Source: an uncultured Catenibacterium sp.
GTDB lineage: Bacteria; Bacillota_I; Bacilli_A; Erysipelotrichales; Coprobacillaceae
DNA: 64,000 bases
Assembly: GCF_900540665.1 (NCBI RefSeq)
Contig: NZ_UQGV01000002.1
Coordinates: 15,316 to 79,315 of the forward strand
Reading direction: 5' to 3'
Below, one piece after another: positions 17,702 to 27,328 of this stretch. The notes under the pieces were generated by a model. It saw only the letters and a list, made by a program, of their open reading frames with translations. It made no database searches and had not been told where the DNA came from. The translations under genes were made by a program, and so were the position numbers. Within the stretch, counting starts at the first letter, position 1. Each line of letters opens with the position of its first letter.

Positions 17702-17955
17702 ACTCTCCTCCTTAAATATTTTGTGTAAAAATTAAAACAATCTTTTTATGCCTCAGTTAGTATACCAAATTTTTCACATAAATACCATACTTTTATATGT
17801 ACAAAATACAAAAAACGATAAAAAAATAGCGTATTTTTCGACAAAATACAGAAATTTTGTTACAGTCCACTATTTTATACGAAATAACATTAATAATTTA
17901 TTAGCATTGTTCTAATTTTTCAACAATTACCATAATATATATTATATTTGATACG
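17702..17955. other. AT-rich intergenic region upstream of the permease
   Basis: No gene seen. On the plus strand the sequence ACAAAATACA occurs twice (around 17801 and 17840), the second followed by a small dyad with GAAATTTTG, and there are several TATAAT-like stretches. It should hold the permease promoter and perhaps an operator, but I cannot place them. Confidence 0.35.
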
Positions 17956-17993
17956 CAAAAAAAGCTATTCATTGAATTCTCAACAAATAGCTT
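17956..17993 (-). terminator. Terminator after the pyrophosphatase gene
   Basis: AAGCTATT, a 16-base loop, AATAGCTT and seven U on the minus strand, directly after the ppaC stop. Confidence 0.75.
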
Positions 17994-18001
17994 GATGTTT
18001 A

Positions 18002-19642
18002 TTAAGCGTTGATTGCACGTGTAATAGCTGGAACAACCTGCTTCTTACGAGAGATAACGCCTGGTAAGTTTGCTTCATGTTCAACTAACTGTACATTGAA
18101 GGCATTTTCTACATATTCTGGATGAGTACCAGCAACAAATACTTCACTTGTTGCATTGATGACATCAGTTAATAATAGAACTGCTGTATCAAATCCATTT
18201 TCAACACATAGATTTTCCATATATTCAAGCATTTCACCTTTAAGTGGTGCAAAGCCATCGATATCCATAGTGTTAACCTGAGCAATACCTACTTTTGCGT
18301 CACCAATATTGAATGCTTTGTAATCCTGGTTATAGATTTCTTCAATAGTCTTACCAACTAATGAAGTACCAGCCTTAAACATTGCAAGACCGAATTCTTC
18401 GGCATCTACACCTGCGATAGAAGCTAATTCTAAGGCAATTTCCTTATCAGTCTTTGTACAAGTTGGAGATCTGAATAATAATGTATCAGAGATGATAGCT
18501 GCTAACATTAAACCAGCTACATTCTTAGGAATTTCTACACCCTGTTCCTTATACATCTTCGCAATGATTGTACAAGTACAGCCAAGTGGTTCAGCTCTAA
18601 ACTGTAATGGACCTACAGTCTGGAAATCAGCCACTCTATGGTGGTCAACTACTTCTAGGATTTCAGCTTCTTCAATACCTTCTACAGCCTGTCCTCTTTC
18701 GTTATGGTCAACAAGAATCATCTTCTTATGATCACCAGTAATAACCTGGAAACGAGAGATAGTACCTACTACCTGATCATTTAAGTCAATAACAGGATAT
18801 GAATGATATCTTGTTTCACTCATAACTTCCTTTAAATAATCAACAGTATCATCTGTAGAAAAGCATGTTAAATCACCTTTCTGCATAACATATTCAACAG
18901 GTACTGCCTGAATGATCTGCTGTGAAGTCTTGAATGTAGTGAAAGCAGTAGTCACTACGCTGACACCTGCGTTCTTACATTCTTCTAGAACTGATTCTTC
19001 TAAGTGTAATGAGTTAGTAAGGATGATTAAATCAACCTTCTTCTTCAACATTTCACGAATACCTTCAGTTCTGTCACCACCAGTGATGATAACATCATGT
19101 TCATTGACATGATCAATAACTTCCTGAGAATTCATACCAGTAATATGAAGACTACCCTTGATAGTACGTAATTCAGGGTTTAAATAAACAATCTTAGCGT
19201 CTAATGTATCTACAACGTTTTCGATTGGTGTATGTGCATTCTTTAAGATATCTTTATCCCAGTCTTCCATGTAACCTTCAATAATGTTTGTAGAAGATAA
19301 TAAACCAAGAAGATGAGAATGATCATCTAATACTGGTGCACTCTTTAAGTTCATCTGGCACATTAATGACCAGGCAGTTCTTAAAGTAAGTTCTTTAGAG
19401 AATAGAGTCACCTGATCATAATCAAGATCTTCTACTTTCTGCTTAACAGACTTTAATAGCTGTGGTGTATGTGCATTAAATCTTTTTAATACATACTCAG
19501 TTTCACGGCTGACTTCACCAAGTCTTACTGGGACTGCCTGTCCGTATTTATGAGTCGCATTTAATAAATATGAATAACTGATGGCCGCACAAATCGAATC
19601 TGTATCAGGATTCTTATGACCACTTACGTAAACAATATCCAT
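18002..19642 (-). CDS. ppaC: Manganese-dependent inorganic pyrophosphatase with CBS and DRTGG domains
   Basis: Family II pyrophosphatase, which hydrolyses PPi to drive biosynthesis. The 546-residue protein has the DHH N-terminus GHKNPDTDSICAAISY, the split DHH part EVVDHHRVADF, and a DHHA2 C-terminus with SRKKQVVPAI. Inserted between about 70 and 305 are two CBS repeats flanking a DRTGG domain, the regulatory module by which adenine nucleotides (and in some members diadenosine polyphosphates) control activity. Length matches the CBS-containing subclass, not the plain 310-residue form. It follows a YheO-like regulator gene by ten bases. Confidence 0.95.
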   Translation of the reverse strand: MDIVYVSGHKNPDTDSICAAISYSYLLNATHKYGQAVPVRLGEVSRETEYVLKRFNAHTPQLLKSVKQKVEDLDYDQVTLFSKELTLRTAWSLMCQMNLKSAPVLDDHSHLLGLLSSTNIIEGYMEDWDKDILKNAHTPIENVVDTLDAKIVYLNPELRTIKGSLHITGMNSQEVIDHVNEHDVIITGGDRTEGIREMLKKKVDLIILTNSLHLEESVLEECKNAGVSVVTTAFTTFKTSQQIIQAVPVEYVMQKGDLTCFSTDDTVDYLKEVMSETRYHSYPVIDLNDQVVGTISRFQVITGDHKKMILVDHNERGQAVEGIEEAEILEVVDHHRVADFQTVGPLQFRAEPLGCTCTIIAKMYKEQGVEIPKNVAGLMLAAIISDTLLFRSPTCTKTDKEIALELASIAGVDAEEFGLAMFKAGTSLVGKTIEEIYNQDYKAFNIGDAKVGIAQVNTMDIDGFAPLKGEMLEYMENLCVENGFDTAVLLLTDVINATSEVFVAGTHPEYVENAFNVQLVEHEANLPGVISRKKQVVPAITRAINA

Positions 19643-19652
19643 GTTTTTCCTC

Positions 19653-20312
19653 CTACGCTTTCTTTAAATAACGATAAATTGTTGGTTCAGAAACATCTAG
19701 CTTATCAGCAACAAGGGCAATTGCACCTTTCACCTTGAATGTTCCTTTATCCTGCAAGTATTTAACAACTCTAATCTTTTCTTCTACTTTTAATCTTTCT
19801 GCATGAACATAAGATGGTACTCCCATACTCTGCATACATTCATTGATGTATTTTTCTACCATCTCATCAAGTGGAGAAGATAAGATTTCGATTGGACTAT
19901 CATATTTGAATTCTACATTTGTATTATCTTTAATACCTAGAATTCTTCTCATCGCAGTTTCAATATATTCATAATCTGTGACGTTAACGTTAATACAAAG
20001 CATACCAACAGGATATACATTTCCTGGTTCCTTAATCCAGTATGTTGCAGATTTCAACAGTTTACCATCAGGTCCTGCTGTTTTGTAGTTCATGACAAAA
20101 TCATTTTTTTCATACTGTTTTGTTTCTAAATAATGAATAGATAAATTTGAAAGCTTAGCACCAATTTCTCTGCCAGAAATCTCACCGTTTGCGATAGCAA
20201 CAACTTCCTGTTCAGGAGATGTGAGATCGTGTAAAGCTACTTCAACATTATCCCCTAACGCAACACCTAAGAATGGGACAAGTGCTGCATAGGGTTCTAA
20301 TAATTTATGCAT
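19653..20312 (-). CDS. YheO-type PAS and helix-turn-helix regulator
   Basis: The 219-residue protein has an N-terminal YheO-like PAS domain (about 5-115, LEPYAALVPFLGVALGDNVEVALHDL) and a C-terminal helix-turn-helix (about 175-217, KGAIALVADKLDVSEPTIYRYLKKA). Proteins of this architecture are probable transcription factors; the ligand and targets are not established. It is cotranscribed with ppaC. Autoregulation or control of ppaC is a guess from position only. Confidence 0.85.
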   Translation of the reverse strand: MHKLLEPYAALVPFLGVALGDNVEVALHDLTSPEQEVVAIANGEISGREIGAKLSNLSIHYLETKQYEKNDFVMNYKTAGPDGKLLKSATYWIKEPGNVYPVGMLCINVNVTDYEYIETAMRRILGIKDNTNVEFKYDSPIEILSSPLDEMVEKYINECMQSMGVPSYVHAERLKVEEKIRVVKYLQDKGTFKVKGAIALVADKLDVSEPTIYRYLKKA

Positions 20313-20399
20313 TATACTTCCTCCTCTACAACAGAGTATTTTATCATAATAAAAAATATCAGTAAATTATTATTATCATAAAACAGAAATTTTTTATCA

Positions 20400-20640
20400 A
20401 CCCTCAATTGTAAAATGAAACTGGAATTAAGGAATCGGGATAAAGGGGCATGCCCCTTTATCCCAATTCGCGCGGCCGCAGGCCCCTATTCTCAATTTTT
20501 GTATAAAAAAAGTCCATAGAAATCGTATTATATAGTTACCACACTTTATAAGGAGATTTCTATGAACAGCATTAATATATCACAAAAAGCAAAAAATAAA
20601 CACCTTAATTTTTCTCATTATGAATTTTTTATCAAACAGA
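20400..20640 (+). mobile_element. Probable insertion-sequence 5' remnant (IS30-like?)
   Basis: The 352-base gap holds a GC-rich 28-bp perfect palindrome (20437-20464), a GCGGCCGC-containing patch, then AAGGAG and an ATG at 20562. The reading frame starting there gives MNSINISQKAKNKHLNFSHY and EFF before running into the terminator of the next gene (stop at 20696). The short peptide resembles transposase N-termini (NKHLxFxxY), so I read it as the left end of an element whose rest was lost. The family is uncertain. Confidence 0.4.
20437..20464. repeat. Perfect 28-bp palindrome, GC-rich
   Basis: The half-arm GGGATAAAGGGGCA is followed directly by its exact reverse complement. Beyond one mismatched pair (20436/20465) it extends four more bases on each side (20432-20469). 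With no U tract on either strand it is unlikely to be a simple terminator. It could block readthrough into an insertion sequence or form a cruciform. Confidence 0.85.
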
Positions 20641-20665
20641 AAAAAGACACCTTTTTGAAGGCGCC
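20637..20665 (-). terminator. Terminator after the beta-glucoside operon
   Basis: GGCGCCTT, CAAA loop, AAGGTGTC (with G-U pairs) and six U on the minus strand; its first base is the last base of the stop codon of the downstream GH1 gene. Confidence 0.75.
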
Positions 20666-21933
20666 TATATATTATTTGAATAGTATTTTTTTATAATATC
20701 CTGCGTAAGAGAATTGTTTCCTACAATTTCACCATAGAAATGACCACTTGGTTTAAGTGTTCTCTCATAGGTTTCATGATCAACTGAAGCCAAACCAAAT
20801 GTAGGTGTATAAGTCCCCCATTCCCAGTTATCAAGTAAAGACCAATGGAGATAACCTAATACGTTCACACCACTATCCATCGCCTGCTTGACTGCTTGTA
20901 ATACAGCTGCAATATAAATGACACGATATTTATCATTCTTGCAGGCAATACCATTTTCAGTAATAAGCACTGGTTTATCTTTTAATCTATTTAAACAGTG
21001 ATAAATTACCTCAGGACAAATATCATCACTAAAGAACGGAACATCTAAGCTATGAATACTGCTTGCTTCATAACGATCAAATCTAAACATTTCTTTTCTA
21101 CTATTGATTAACTGTCTTGTATAAACATTTACTGCCCAGAAATCACATGTATCCTTTAATTCTGGCATATAAATAGCATCATGGAACGGAACAACAATCT
21201 CCCCTGTTCTTATTGCATGTAGGAAGAATTCATTTTCCATATAGTCTATATAATCTGCCATTATCTGATCTGGCTTATCTGTGACACCTCTCATAGGTTT
21301 CTTCTCAGCATAATTCATAGGAGATGAGACAGGCTTATTAGAATATTTCTTAATTACATGATATGCCTTAGCATGATATTGAAGCAAATTGATGCTTTCT
21401 TCAATTGTATATTCGAAGACAATGTTCATCTCATTGATGATCAACCAACATTCAACATATTCATCAAACTCTGGTACAACCTTCTCAACATATCTTAAGA
21501 AATAAGCTAGATTATCCATAGTTTTAAAAGCACCTAATTTATGAAACCAGACTGGATGTGAATTATGATGAAGTGTTAGACATACTTTGATATTGTTCTT
21601 CTTCAACTCCTCCAGAACTTCTCTATAATGTTTTATTTCTTTTTCATCAAACTGTCCCTCTACTGGTTCAATACGTGACCATTCCAAAGACATGCGATAT
21701 GAGTTTAAATGCATCTTTTTTAGTAATGCAATATCTTCTTTATACATTTCATAGCTATTACATGCACGTCCTGCCATTTGATAAGGTACACCACCGTAAG
21801 CAAACTTAGGTGCAATCTCCTCATCATCATAAAATGAGTTATTGTTGCCTTCAATCTGTTGTCCTGCAGTAGTAGCACCCCATAAAAAATCTTCCGGGAA
21901 TGTAATATCTGAATATTCTAGTATATTAATCAT
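20665..21933 (-). CDS. Glycoside hydrolase family 1 (beta-glucosidase-like)
   Basis: GH1 enzyme of 422 residues with the signature DFLWGATTAGQQIEGN near the N-terminus, the acid/base motif INEMN and the nucleophile motif ITENGIAC. It is shorter and more divergent than the second GH1 gene of this operon (462 residues), so the pair may differ in substrate or in preference for phosphorylated glycosides. Its start overlaps the PTS IIC stop by eight bases. Likely acts in the cytoplasm on imported beta-glucosides. Confidence 0.85.
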   Translation of the reverse strand: MINILEYSDITFPEDFLWGATTAGQQIEGNNNSFYDDEEIAPKFAYGGVPYQMAGRACNSYEMYKEDIALLKKMHLNSYRMSLEWSRIEPVEGQFDEKEIKHYREVLEELKKNNIKVCLTLHHNSHPVWFHKLGAFKTMDNLAYFLRYVEKVVPEFDEYVECWLIINEMNIVFEYTIEESINLLQYHAKAYHVIKKYSNKPVSSPMNYAEKKPMRGVTDKPDQIMADYIDYMENEFFLHAIRTGEIVVPFHDAIYMPELKDTCDFWAVNVYTRQLINSRKEMFRFDRYEASSIHSLDVPFFSDDICPEVIYHCLNRLKDKPVLITENGIACKNDKYRVIYIAAVLQAVKQAMDSGVNVLGYLHWSLLDNWEWGTYTPTFGLASVDHETYERTLKPSGHFYGEIVGNNSLTQDIIKKYYSNNI

Positions 21934-23227
21934 TTACTTTTTCTTCCTTTATTTTATTTTCTTCTTCTAATGCCTGTTTATCTAACATCTTGAAGAAAGG
22001 ATACCAGATAATACATGATAAAACAACTGCAACAAGTTCATAGATACCTGCACTAATGCTTCCATTTACCATACCATGAACAAATGGTGGAAGAGATCCT
22101 GTTCCAAGAATACCAATATAAGGAGTAATGATATGAAGTTTCATAAGCAAGTAACCTACAGATGATACAACGATTGGACATACAATAAATGGAATGATTG
22201 TCATGACATTCAACATAAGAGGTAAACCAAAGATAACTGGTTCATTAATACTGAAAATTCCACAAGGGAGAGTAACTTTACCAAACGCTTTATATCTTTC
22301 ACTCTGAGCCGTAAAGAACATCATAATAACCAAACCAATAGTTGCACCACAACCACCAATACAAGCTAGATCCCATAAACCAAAGTTAATAGTATGGGCA
22401 ATCCCATGTCCTGCTGCAATAGAAGCAGTATTTTCTGACATATAGCCTAACCACACAGGAATAAGAATTGGTAAAACTGTCTGTGAGCCATGAATACCGA
22501 AGAACCATAATAATTGAGCAATAACTAATAATAAGATAAATGCAGGGAAACTTCCTACTAGAGACTGTAATGGTGTCTGAATGACTGTATAGATAAAATC
22601 ATTAAATGTTTTAAAATGAGTGACTGAGAAACCATATTTTACAAGTCCAAACACTAATACAATGACAACAGCTGGAATTAATGAAATAAATGAATTACTA
22701 ACCATTGGCGGAACACCTTCTGGCATCTTGATTGTAATATTCTTATTCATAAAGAACTTCATAATCTGAATAACAATCAATGAAACAATAATCGCTGAAA
22801 TAACAGCTTTTGGCCCAAAATAGGCTGCATCAAACATATTAGTTGATAACACACCTTGTTGTTGTACAGTAATAGGCGCTAATAGAATGAATGCTACTAA
22901 AGAGATCACTCCTGTATTAAATGCATTCTTCTCAATGCCATAAACCTTAGCACCATTATATGCAATAGAGAATGCCATAAATAAACCAATAAGATTAGTT
23001 GTGACTTCAGGTACATAATTGATGATAGTCAATAGCTGAGTTGCTTTTAAGAAATTCTGATAAGGTGCCCATGTGATAGAAGTCACCACCGAAAAGATTG
23101 CTCCTACCATAATAACACCAAGAAGTGACATAGAACCTCCTGATACTGCCTGTAATGCTTTAATTCTAGATATTTTATTTGCAACTGGAATAAATTTTTC
23201 TTCCATGAAATGTATAAACTTGTCCAT
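21926..23227 (-). CDS. PTS cellobiose-family transporter subunit IIC
   Basis: Membrane permease of the lactose/cellobiose PTS family, 433 residues with about ten spans. HGSQTVLPILIPVWLGYMSE and FSINEPVIFGLPLMLN are characteristic of EIIC in this family. It imports and, with IIA and IIB, phosphorylates a beta-glucoside such as cellobiose. No IIA or IIB gene is nearby, so these partners must be encoded elsewhere. It lies two bases after the upstream GH1 gene. Confidence 0.93.
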   Translation of the reverse strand: MDKFIHFMEEKFIPVANKISRIKALQAVSGGSMSLLGVIMVGAIFSVVTSITWAPYQNFLKATQLLTIINYVPEVTTNLIGLFMAFSIAYNGAKVYGIEKNAFNTGVISLVAFILLAPITVQQQGVLSTNMFDAAYFGPKAVISAIIVSLIVIQIMKFFMNKNITIKMPEGVPPMVSNSFISLIPAVVIVLVFGLVKYGFSVTHFKTFNDFIYTVIQTPLQSLVGSFPAFILLLVIAQLLWFFGIHGSQTVLPILIPVWLGYMSENTASIAAGHGIAHTINFGLWDLACIGGCGATIGLVIMMFFTAQSERYKAFGKVTLPCGIFSINEPVIFGLPLMLNVMTIIPFIVCPIVVSSVGYLLMKLHIITPYIGILGTGSLPPFVHGMVNGSISAGIYELVAVVLSCIIWYPFFKMLDKQALEEENKIKEEKVND

Positions 23228-23229
23228 TA

Positions 23230-24618
23230 TTATTCTCCTTTAAACCCATTGTTCTTAATAACATTCTTATACCAGTAAAAACTGTTCTTTTTAATACGCG
23301 CACATGATTTTACATCTTTATTTGTACGATCTACATAGACAAGACCATAACGTTTATTAAATCCTTCATGCGAACTAACAACATCCAAAAATGACCAAGG
23401 ACAATATCCAAAAAGCGGATAACCTTCTTCAATCAGCTTATAGCACTGATCTATATGTTTTGTCAGATAATCGATGCGATAAATATCATTAATTGAACCA
23501 TCTTCTTCTATTTTATCTGTATAAGCCATACCATTTTCAGTAATAATCATTGGTAATTCATATCTATCATATAAACTTCTAATTCCAACATAAAGACCTT
23601 CTGGATCAATTCCAAAATGCATCCATTCTGTTGGTTTGAGTTTTTTATTGTTGACTACATAGAACTGATCACTGATATAAAACGGTGGCATTCTTGTGCA
23701 ATCATCCTCTGGGTGTTTTTCTCTTACTGTACAGCTTGCATAGTAATTCACGCCAATGAAATCTGGGCGACACTCTTCAAGATAATGTATATCCTCTTCA
23801 TTCATTTCTGGATATACTTCTCTATCTTTTAAATACTTAGTAAAGTGATGAGAGTAGTGTCCCTTAATGGATAAATCCAGGAAGCTCCATTGTACTTCAT
23901 CCTCTGCATTCTTTGCAGCAAGTACATCTTCAGGTGCTGATGTTTCTGGATAAATAACCTGCATTGCAACAACATGACCAATTTTCCCATCAGGAACCAT
24001 TTCTTTAAAATGACTTATCGCAATCTTTTCAGCTAAAGTCATATGATATGACATCTGGTATAGATTCTTTTGTCTTAAATGTGGATCTTCCTCTAAATTC
24101 ATATTCATATCATCAGGTGCTGTAGCACACATCTGTTCATTGATAGTTGCCCACATCTTAACTTTTGAACCAAATTCTTCAAAACAAATTCTGGCATATT
24201 TTACATATGCATCGACACATTTACGACTCTTCCATCCTCCATACTTTTCAATTAATGCATAAGGCATTTCAAAATGATAAAGTGTTGGAAATGGCTGAAT
24301 ACCATTTTCAAGAAGTGCATCAATCAGTTCATGATAGAAGTCCAATCCTTTCTGACTGACATTTTCACCATCTGGCATGATTCTTGACCAAAAGAATGAA
24401 AAGCGATAGACTTTCATCCCAAGTTCTTTCATCAATTGCACATCTTCTTTTACATGATGATAATGATCTGAGGCTGTTTTATAGTCTGCTAAATCATCTG
24501 GTATATGGCGCATATCACTATTTGCTATACCTCTGTCTTCATTAAAACCACCTTCTACCTGAAAGGCACTTGTTGAAGCACCCCATAAGAAATCTTTAGG
24601 AAATTCTTTGTTTTTCAT
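23230..24618 (-). CDS. 6-phospho-beta-glucosidase (GH1)
   Basis: Family 1 glycosidase of 462 residues. DFLWGASTSAFQVEGGFNED is the GH1 N-terminal signature; ATINEQ carries the acid/base Glu and MIITENGMAY the nucleophile Glu. In a PTS operon the natural substrate is a 6-phospho-beta-glucoside released by the transporter, giving glucose-6-phosphate and glucose or an aglycone. First gene of the operon. Confidence 0.9.
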   Translation of the reverse strand: MKNKEFPKDFLWGASTSAFQVEGGFNEDRGIANSDMRHIPDDLADYKTASDHYHHVKEDVQLMKELGMKVYRFSFFWSRIMPDGENVSQKGLDFYHELIDALLENGIQPFPTLYHFEMPYALIEKYGGWKSRKCVDAYVKYARICFEEFGSKVKMWATINEQMCATAPDDMNMNLEEDPHLRQKNLYQMSYHMTLAEKIAISHFKEMVPDGKIGHVVAMQVIYPETSAPEDVLAAKNAEDEVQWSFLDLSIKGHYSHHFTKYLKDREVYPEMNEEDIHYLEECRPDFIGVNYYASCTVREKHPEDDCTRMPPFYISDQFYVVNNKKLKPTEWMHFGIDPEGLYVGIRSLYDRYELPMIITENGMAYTDKIEEDGSINDIYRIDYLTKHIDQCYKLIEEGYPLFGYCPWSFLDVVSSHEGFNKRYGLVYVDRTNKDVKSCARIKKNSFYWYKNVIKNNGFKGE

Positions 24619-24636
24619 ATTCTTTTTCCTCCCACT

Positions 24637-24672
24637 GATATCTTAATACAAAGTGAGTTCATTTTTTTCGTC
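24637..24672 (-). promoter_or_regulatory. Promoter of the beta-glucoside operon
   Basis: TTGACG on the minus strand lies just after the terminator of the RpiR gene; 17-18 bp downstream is TTGTAT/TGTATT, about 35 bases before the GH1 start. The -10 is weak, consistent with a regulated promoter. Confidence 0.4.
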
Positions 24673-24704
24673 AAAAAAAAGCTGGAAATGTCATATTCCC
24701 CAGC
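24672..24704 (-). terminator. Terminator after the RpiR regulator gene
   Basis: GCTGG, loop, CCAGC and eight U on the minus strand between the regulator and the beta-glucoside operon. Confidence 0.8.
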
Positions 24705-24727
24705 ATAATTTCAGTTTATGAAATTTT

Positions 24728-25525
24728 TTATATATGTGAATAGTTAATATAGTAATAAATAATAATCAACTCAATTGTGTACATAAGAGTAATACGCCCT
24801 TCTGTATTACTGTTTGTCTTATTGCAAAGAATAACTTCATCACATGAACCAATGAACTTGCCACTTGTCAGCATAGATATAGCCACAATCTTGCATTCCT
24901 TTTCTGTCAATATATCAATAATCTCTGTATTGCGATAGAAAAAGCTTCCTTCTAAAGAGATGATGAATACTAGAGAATGTGGTGCTATCTTTTTTGCAAG
25001 CTCTAATTGTTTTTCATCAGAAACACCTAATTGAATCAAACGATTTAAACTTGCCATTTTATTTTGGAAATGAATACCTACATAATTGGCATATTCTAAC
25101 CCAAATAAAGCAATTTCCTTCGCCTGATAGATCATTTCACATACTCTATTTAATTGACGATAATCAATATGTTCAAAAGTGAATCGTATATTCTCTATAA
25201 CATTTTCAGTATATCTTTGATAAATGGGCTTTAAGTCTTCAGCAGTTGCCATATTGATGCGCTTAGAGTAATCTACATCAATTGTCAAAGTATGATCTAT
25301 ATCACTCTTGAATTCTTTATAGCTATCATATCCCAGTGTTCTCACAAATCTTGTAATAGACGAAGAAGAGACGTAGCACAAATCAGCTAAATCAAAAATA
25401 GTGAGTTCTGGAATCTTATTATAATTCTGTAATATTGTCTTAGCGATATCCGCATTCACTTCTTTACCATCACCATAATTCACAACACTTAATAATTGTG
25501 ACATGATTGAAATACCTTTTGGCAT
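24728..25525 (-). CDS. MurR/RpiR-family transcriptional regulator
   Basis: Sugar-phosphate-responsive regulator, 265 residues. The N-terminal helix-turn-helix (about 30-70, IFDLADLCYVSSSSITRFVRTLGYDSYKEF in two parts) is followed by a SIS domain (about 110-245) that binds a phosphosugar. I start it at MPKGISI because GGAGGTG lies just upstream; the first ATG at 25540 sits before that site. It is directly upstream of the beta-glucoside operon in the same direction and probably controls it. Confidence 0.9.
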   Translation of the reverse strand: MPKGISIMSQLLSVVNYGDGKEVNADIAKTILQNYNKIPELTIFDLADLCYVSSSSITRFVRTLGYDSYKEFKSDIDHTLTIDVDYSKRINMATAEDLKPIYQRYTENVIENIRFTFEHIDYRQLNRVCEMIYQAKEIALFGLEYANYVGIHFQNKMASLNRLIQLGVSDEKQLELAKKIAPHSLVFIISLEGSFFYRNTEIIDILTEKECKIVAISMLTSGKFIGSCDEVILCNKTNSNTEGRITLMYTIELIIIYYYINYSHI

Positions 25526-25580
25526 AAAGAACACCTCCATTCACTTATTTTACTAAACATGTCTTAACAATTACAAGCAT

Positions 25581-25617
25581 AAAAAAACAGGAATCAGAAG
25601 ATTCTGATTCCTGTTTT
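25581..25617 (-). terminator. Terminator after the zinc-ribbon membrane protein gene
   Basis: A 15-bp stem (AAACAGGAATCAGAA with TTCTGATTCCTGTTT) and seven U on the minus strand, overlapping the 3' end of the gene. Confidence 0.85.
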
Positions 25618-25938
25618 TAATAATAATGCATAAGTTGCAATAAAATTTAATACAAAACTAACAATTCCTGTAATCAAGCATGCCTTTGCCTTATTAGGCG
25701 TCATTCTTCTTTTCATAAAGAAGAAGATAACACCCATAAAAGGGAATAGGAATGAAATGATACATAATCCAATTGAAGCACGGTCTTCTTCATAATAAGG
25801 ATTTGTATATCCATTATTAGAAGAATAGTCTTCCATAGTTGTGTAGTCTGTTCTGTTTTCTAATCTCACAGGTTCTCCACAATTAGGACAGAACTTTGCA
25901 TCTTTCTCTAATTCTTTACCACATCGTGTACAATACAT
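25594..25938 (-). CDS. Zinc-ribbon membrane protein
   Basis: The 114-residue protein begins with a zinc ribbon (MYCTRCGKELEKDAKFCPNC, two CxxC pairs), has an acidic and Asn/Tyr-rich linker (about 28-52), and two C-terminal membrane spans (about 55-74 and 84-108). This zinc-ribbon-plus-TM layout is common in Firmicutes and has no established function. It is adjacent to the NfnAB genes (the start overlaps the stop), so it is cotranscribed with them. Confidence 0.8.
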   Translation of the reverse strand: MYCTRCGKELEKDAKFCPNCGEPVRLENRTDYTTMEDYSSNNGYTNPYYEEDRASIGLCIISFLFPFMGVIFFFMKRRMTPNKAKACLITGIVSFVLNFIATYALLLKTGIRIF

Positions 25939-27327
25939 TTATTCACCACTTAATTTTTCATCAATAGCCTTAGCTGCTTTTTTACCAGCACCCATAGCAA
26001 GAATTACAGTAGCAGCACCAGTAACAACGTCACCACCAGCCCATACGCCTTCTTTAGATGTATGGTTAGTTTCTTCTTCTACAATGATACCGCCCCACTT
26101 CTGGCAGTCAAGTCCAGGAGTAGTCTGTCTGATTAATGGGTTTGGAGACTGACCGATTGCGATAACAACTGTACCACAATCAATTGTGAAGTTAGTACCT
26201 TCTTTTACAACTGGTCTTCTTCTACCAGATGCATCTGGTTCTCCTAATTCCATTTCTACACATTCAAGTGCTTTAACTGCACCATTATCACCATGAACAG
26301 CAACTGGGTTAGTTAATAACTTAAAGATAATACCTTCTTCCTTAGCATGATGTACTTCTTCAGCACGTGCAGGAATTTCAGCATCACTACGACGATATAC
26401 GATATATACGTTCTTAGCACCAAGTCTCTTAGCAGTTCTTGCAGCATCCATAGCTACGTTACCAGCACCTACAACACATACTGTATCAGCTACTTTTACT
26501 GGAGTAGGATGGTTAGGAAATTCATAGCCCTTCATTAAGTTAACACGAGTTAAGAATTCGTTGGCAGCATAAACACCATCAAGGTTTTCACCTGGGATAC
26601 CCTGGAAACGAGGTAAACCAGCACCAGCACCTACGAATACAGCATCATAGCCACTTTCCTGTAATTCATCAATTGTAATAGAACGACCTACTACAACGTT
26701 TGTTTCAAACTTAACACCTAAGTCTGCAACACCATCAATTTCAGCCTGTACTAAATCTTTTGGTAAACGGAATTCTGGGATACCATAAGATAATACACCA
26801 CCAGTTTTATGTAATGCTTCAAATACAGTTACATCATAACCACGTTTAGCAAGTTCACCTGCACAAGAAATACCTGAAGGTCCTGAACCTACAATAGCAA
26901 CTTTCTTGCCGTTCTTTTCAATCTTAGTTTCAGTTGGTTTACCATGTTCTCTATGATAATCAGCAACAAATCTTTCAAGTCTACCAATAGCAACTGATTC
27001 ACCCTTGAAGCCTCTTACACACTTACCTTCACACTGGTTTTCCTGTGGACATACACGACCACAGATAGCAGGTAAAGCATTTTCTGTAGTAATGATTTCA
27101 TAAGCTTTTTCAAAATCTCCATTTACTACTTCTTGAATAAACTGAGGAATAGGAACGTTTACTGGACATCCATCTACACAACGAGGCTTTTTACAGTTTA
27201 AGCAACGTGTTGCTTCTTCCTGAGCCATTTCTTTAGTATATCCTAAAGCAACTTCTTTAAAGTTAGTTGCACGAATTTCAGGTTCCTGAGAAGGCATTTC
27301 TACCTTTTTATTTGACATATTAGGCAT
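25939..27327 (-). CDS. nfnB: NfnB-type NADPH-binding flavoprotein (GltD-like, ferredoxin:NADP+ oxidoreductase large subunit)
   Basis: The 462-residue protein has an N-terminal double [4Fe-4S] domain (RCLNCKKPRCVDGCPVNVP and CGRVCPQENQCEGKC), an FAD loop KKVAIVGSGPSGISCAGE, and an NADPH loop TVCVVGAGNVAMDAARTA. This is the GltD-like subunit. Next to the FNR-like subunit at 27329-28177 it fits NfnAB, the electron-bifurcating NADH-dependent reduced ferredoxin:NADP+ oxidoreductase. Many pipelines call it glutamate synthase small subunit, but no glutamate synthase large subunit is adjacent. Confidence 0.88.
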   Translation of the reverse strand: MPNMSNKKVEMPSQEPEIRATNFKEVALGYTKEMAQEEATRCLNCKKPRCVDGCPVNVPIPQFIQEVVNGDFEKAYEIITTENALPAICGRVCPQENQCEGKCVRGFKGESVAIGRLERFVADYHREHGKPTETKIEKNGKKVAIVGSGPSGISCAGELAKRGYDVTVFEALHKTGGVLSYGIPEFRLPKDLVQAEIDGVADLGVKFETNVVVGRSITIDELQESGYDAVFVGAGAGLPRFQGIPGENLDGVYAANEFLTRVNLMKGYEFPNHPTPVKVADTVCVVGAGNVAMDAARTAKRLGAKNVYIVYRRSDAEIPARAEEVHHAKEEGIIFKLLTNPVAVHGDNGAVKALECVEMELGEPDASGRRRPVVKEGTNFTIDCGTVVIAIGQSPNPLIRQTTPGLDCQKWGGIIVEEETNHTSKEGVWAGGDVVTGAATVILAMGAGKKAAKAIDEKLSGE

Positions 27328-27328
27328 A

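Noticed and set aside
25939..27327. Glutamate synthase small subunit (GltD) in a GOGAT operon
   Set aside because: There is no glutamate synthase large subunit, and the adjacent FNR/[2Fe-2S] subunit fits NfnAB.
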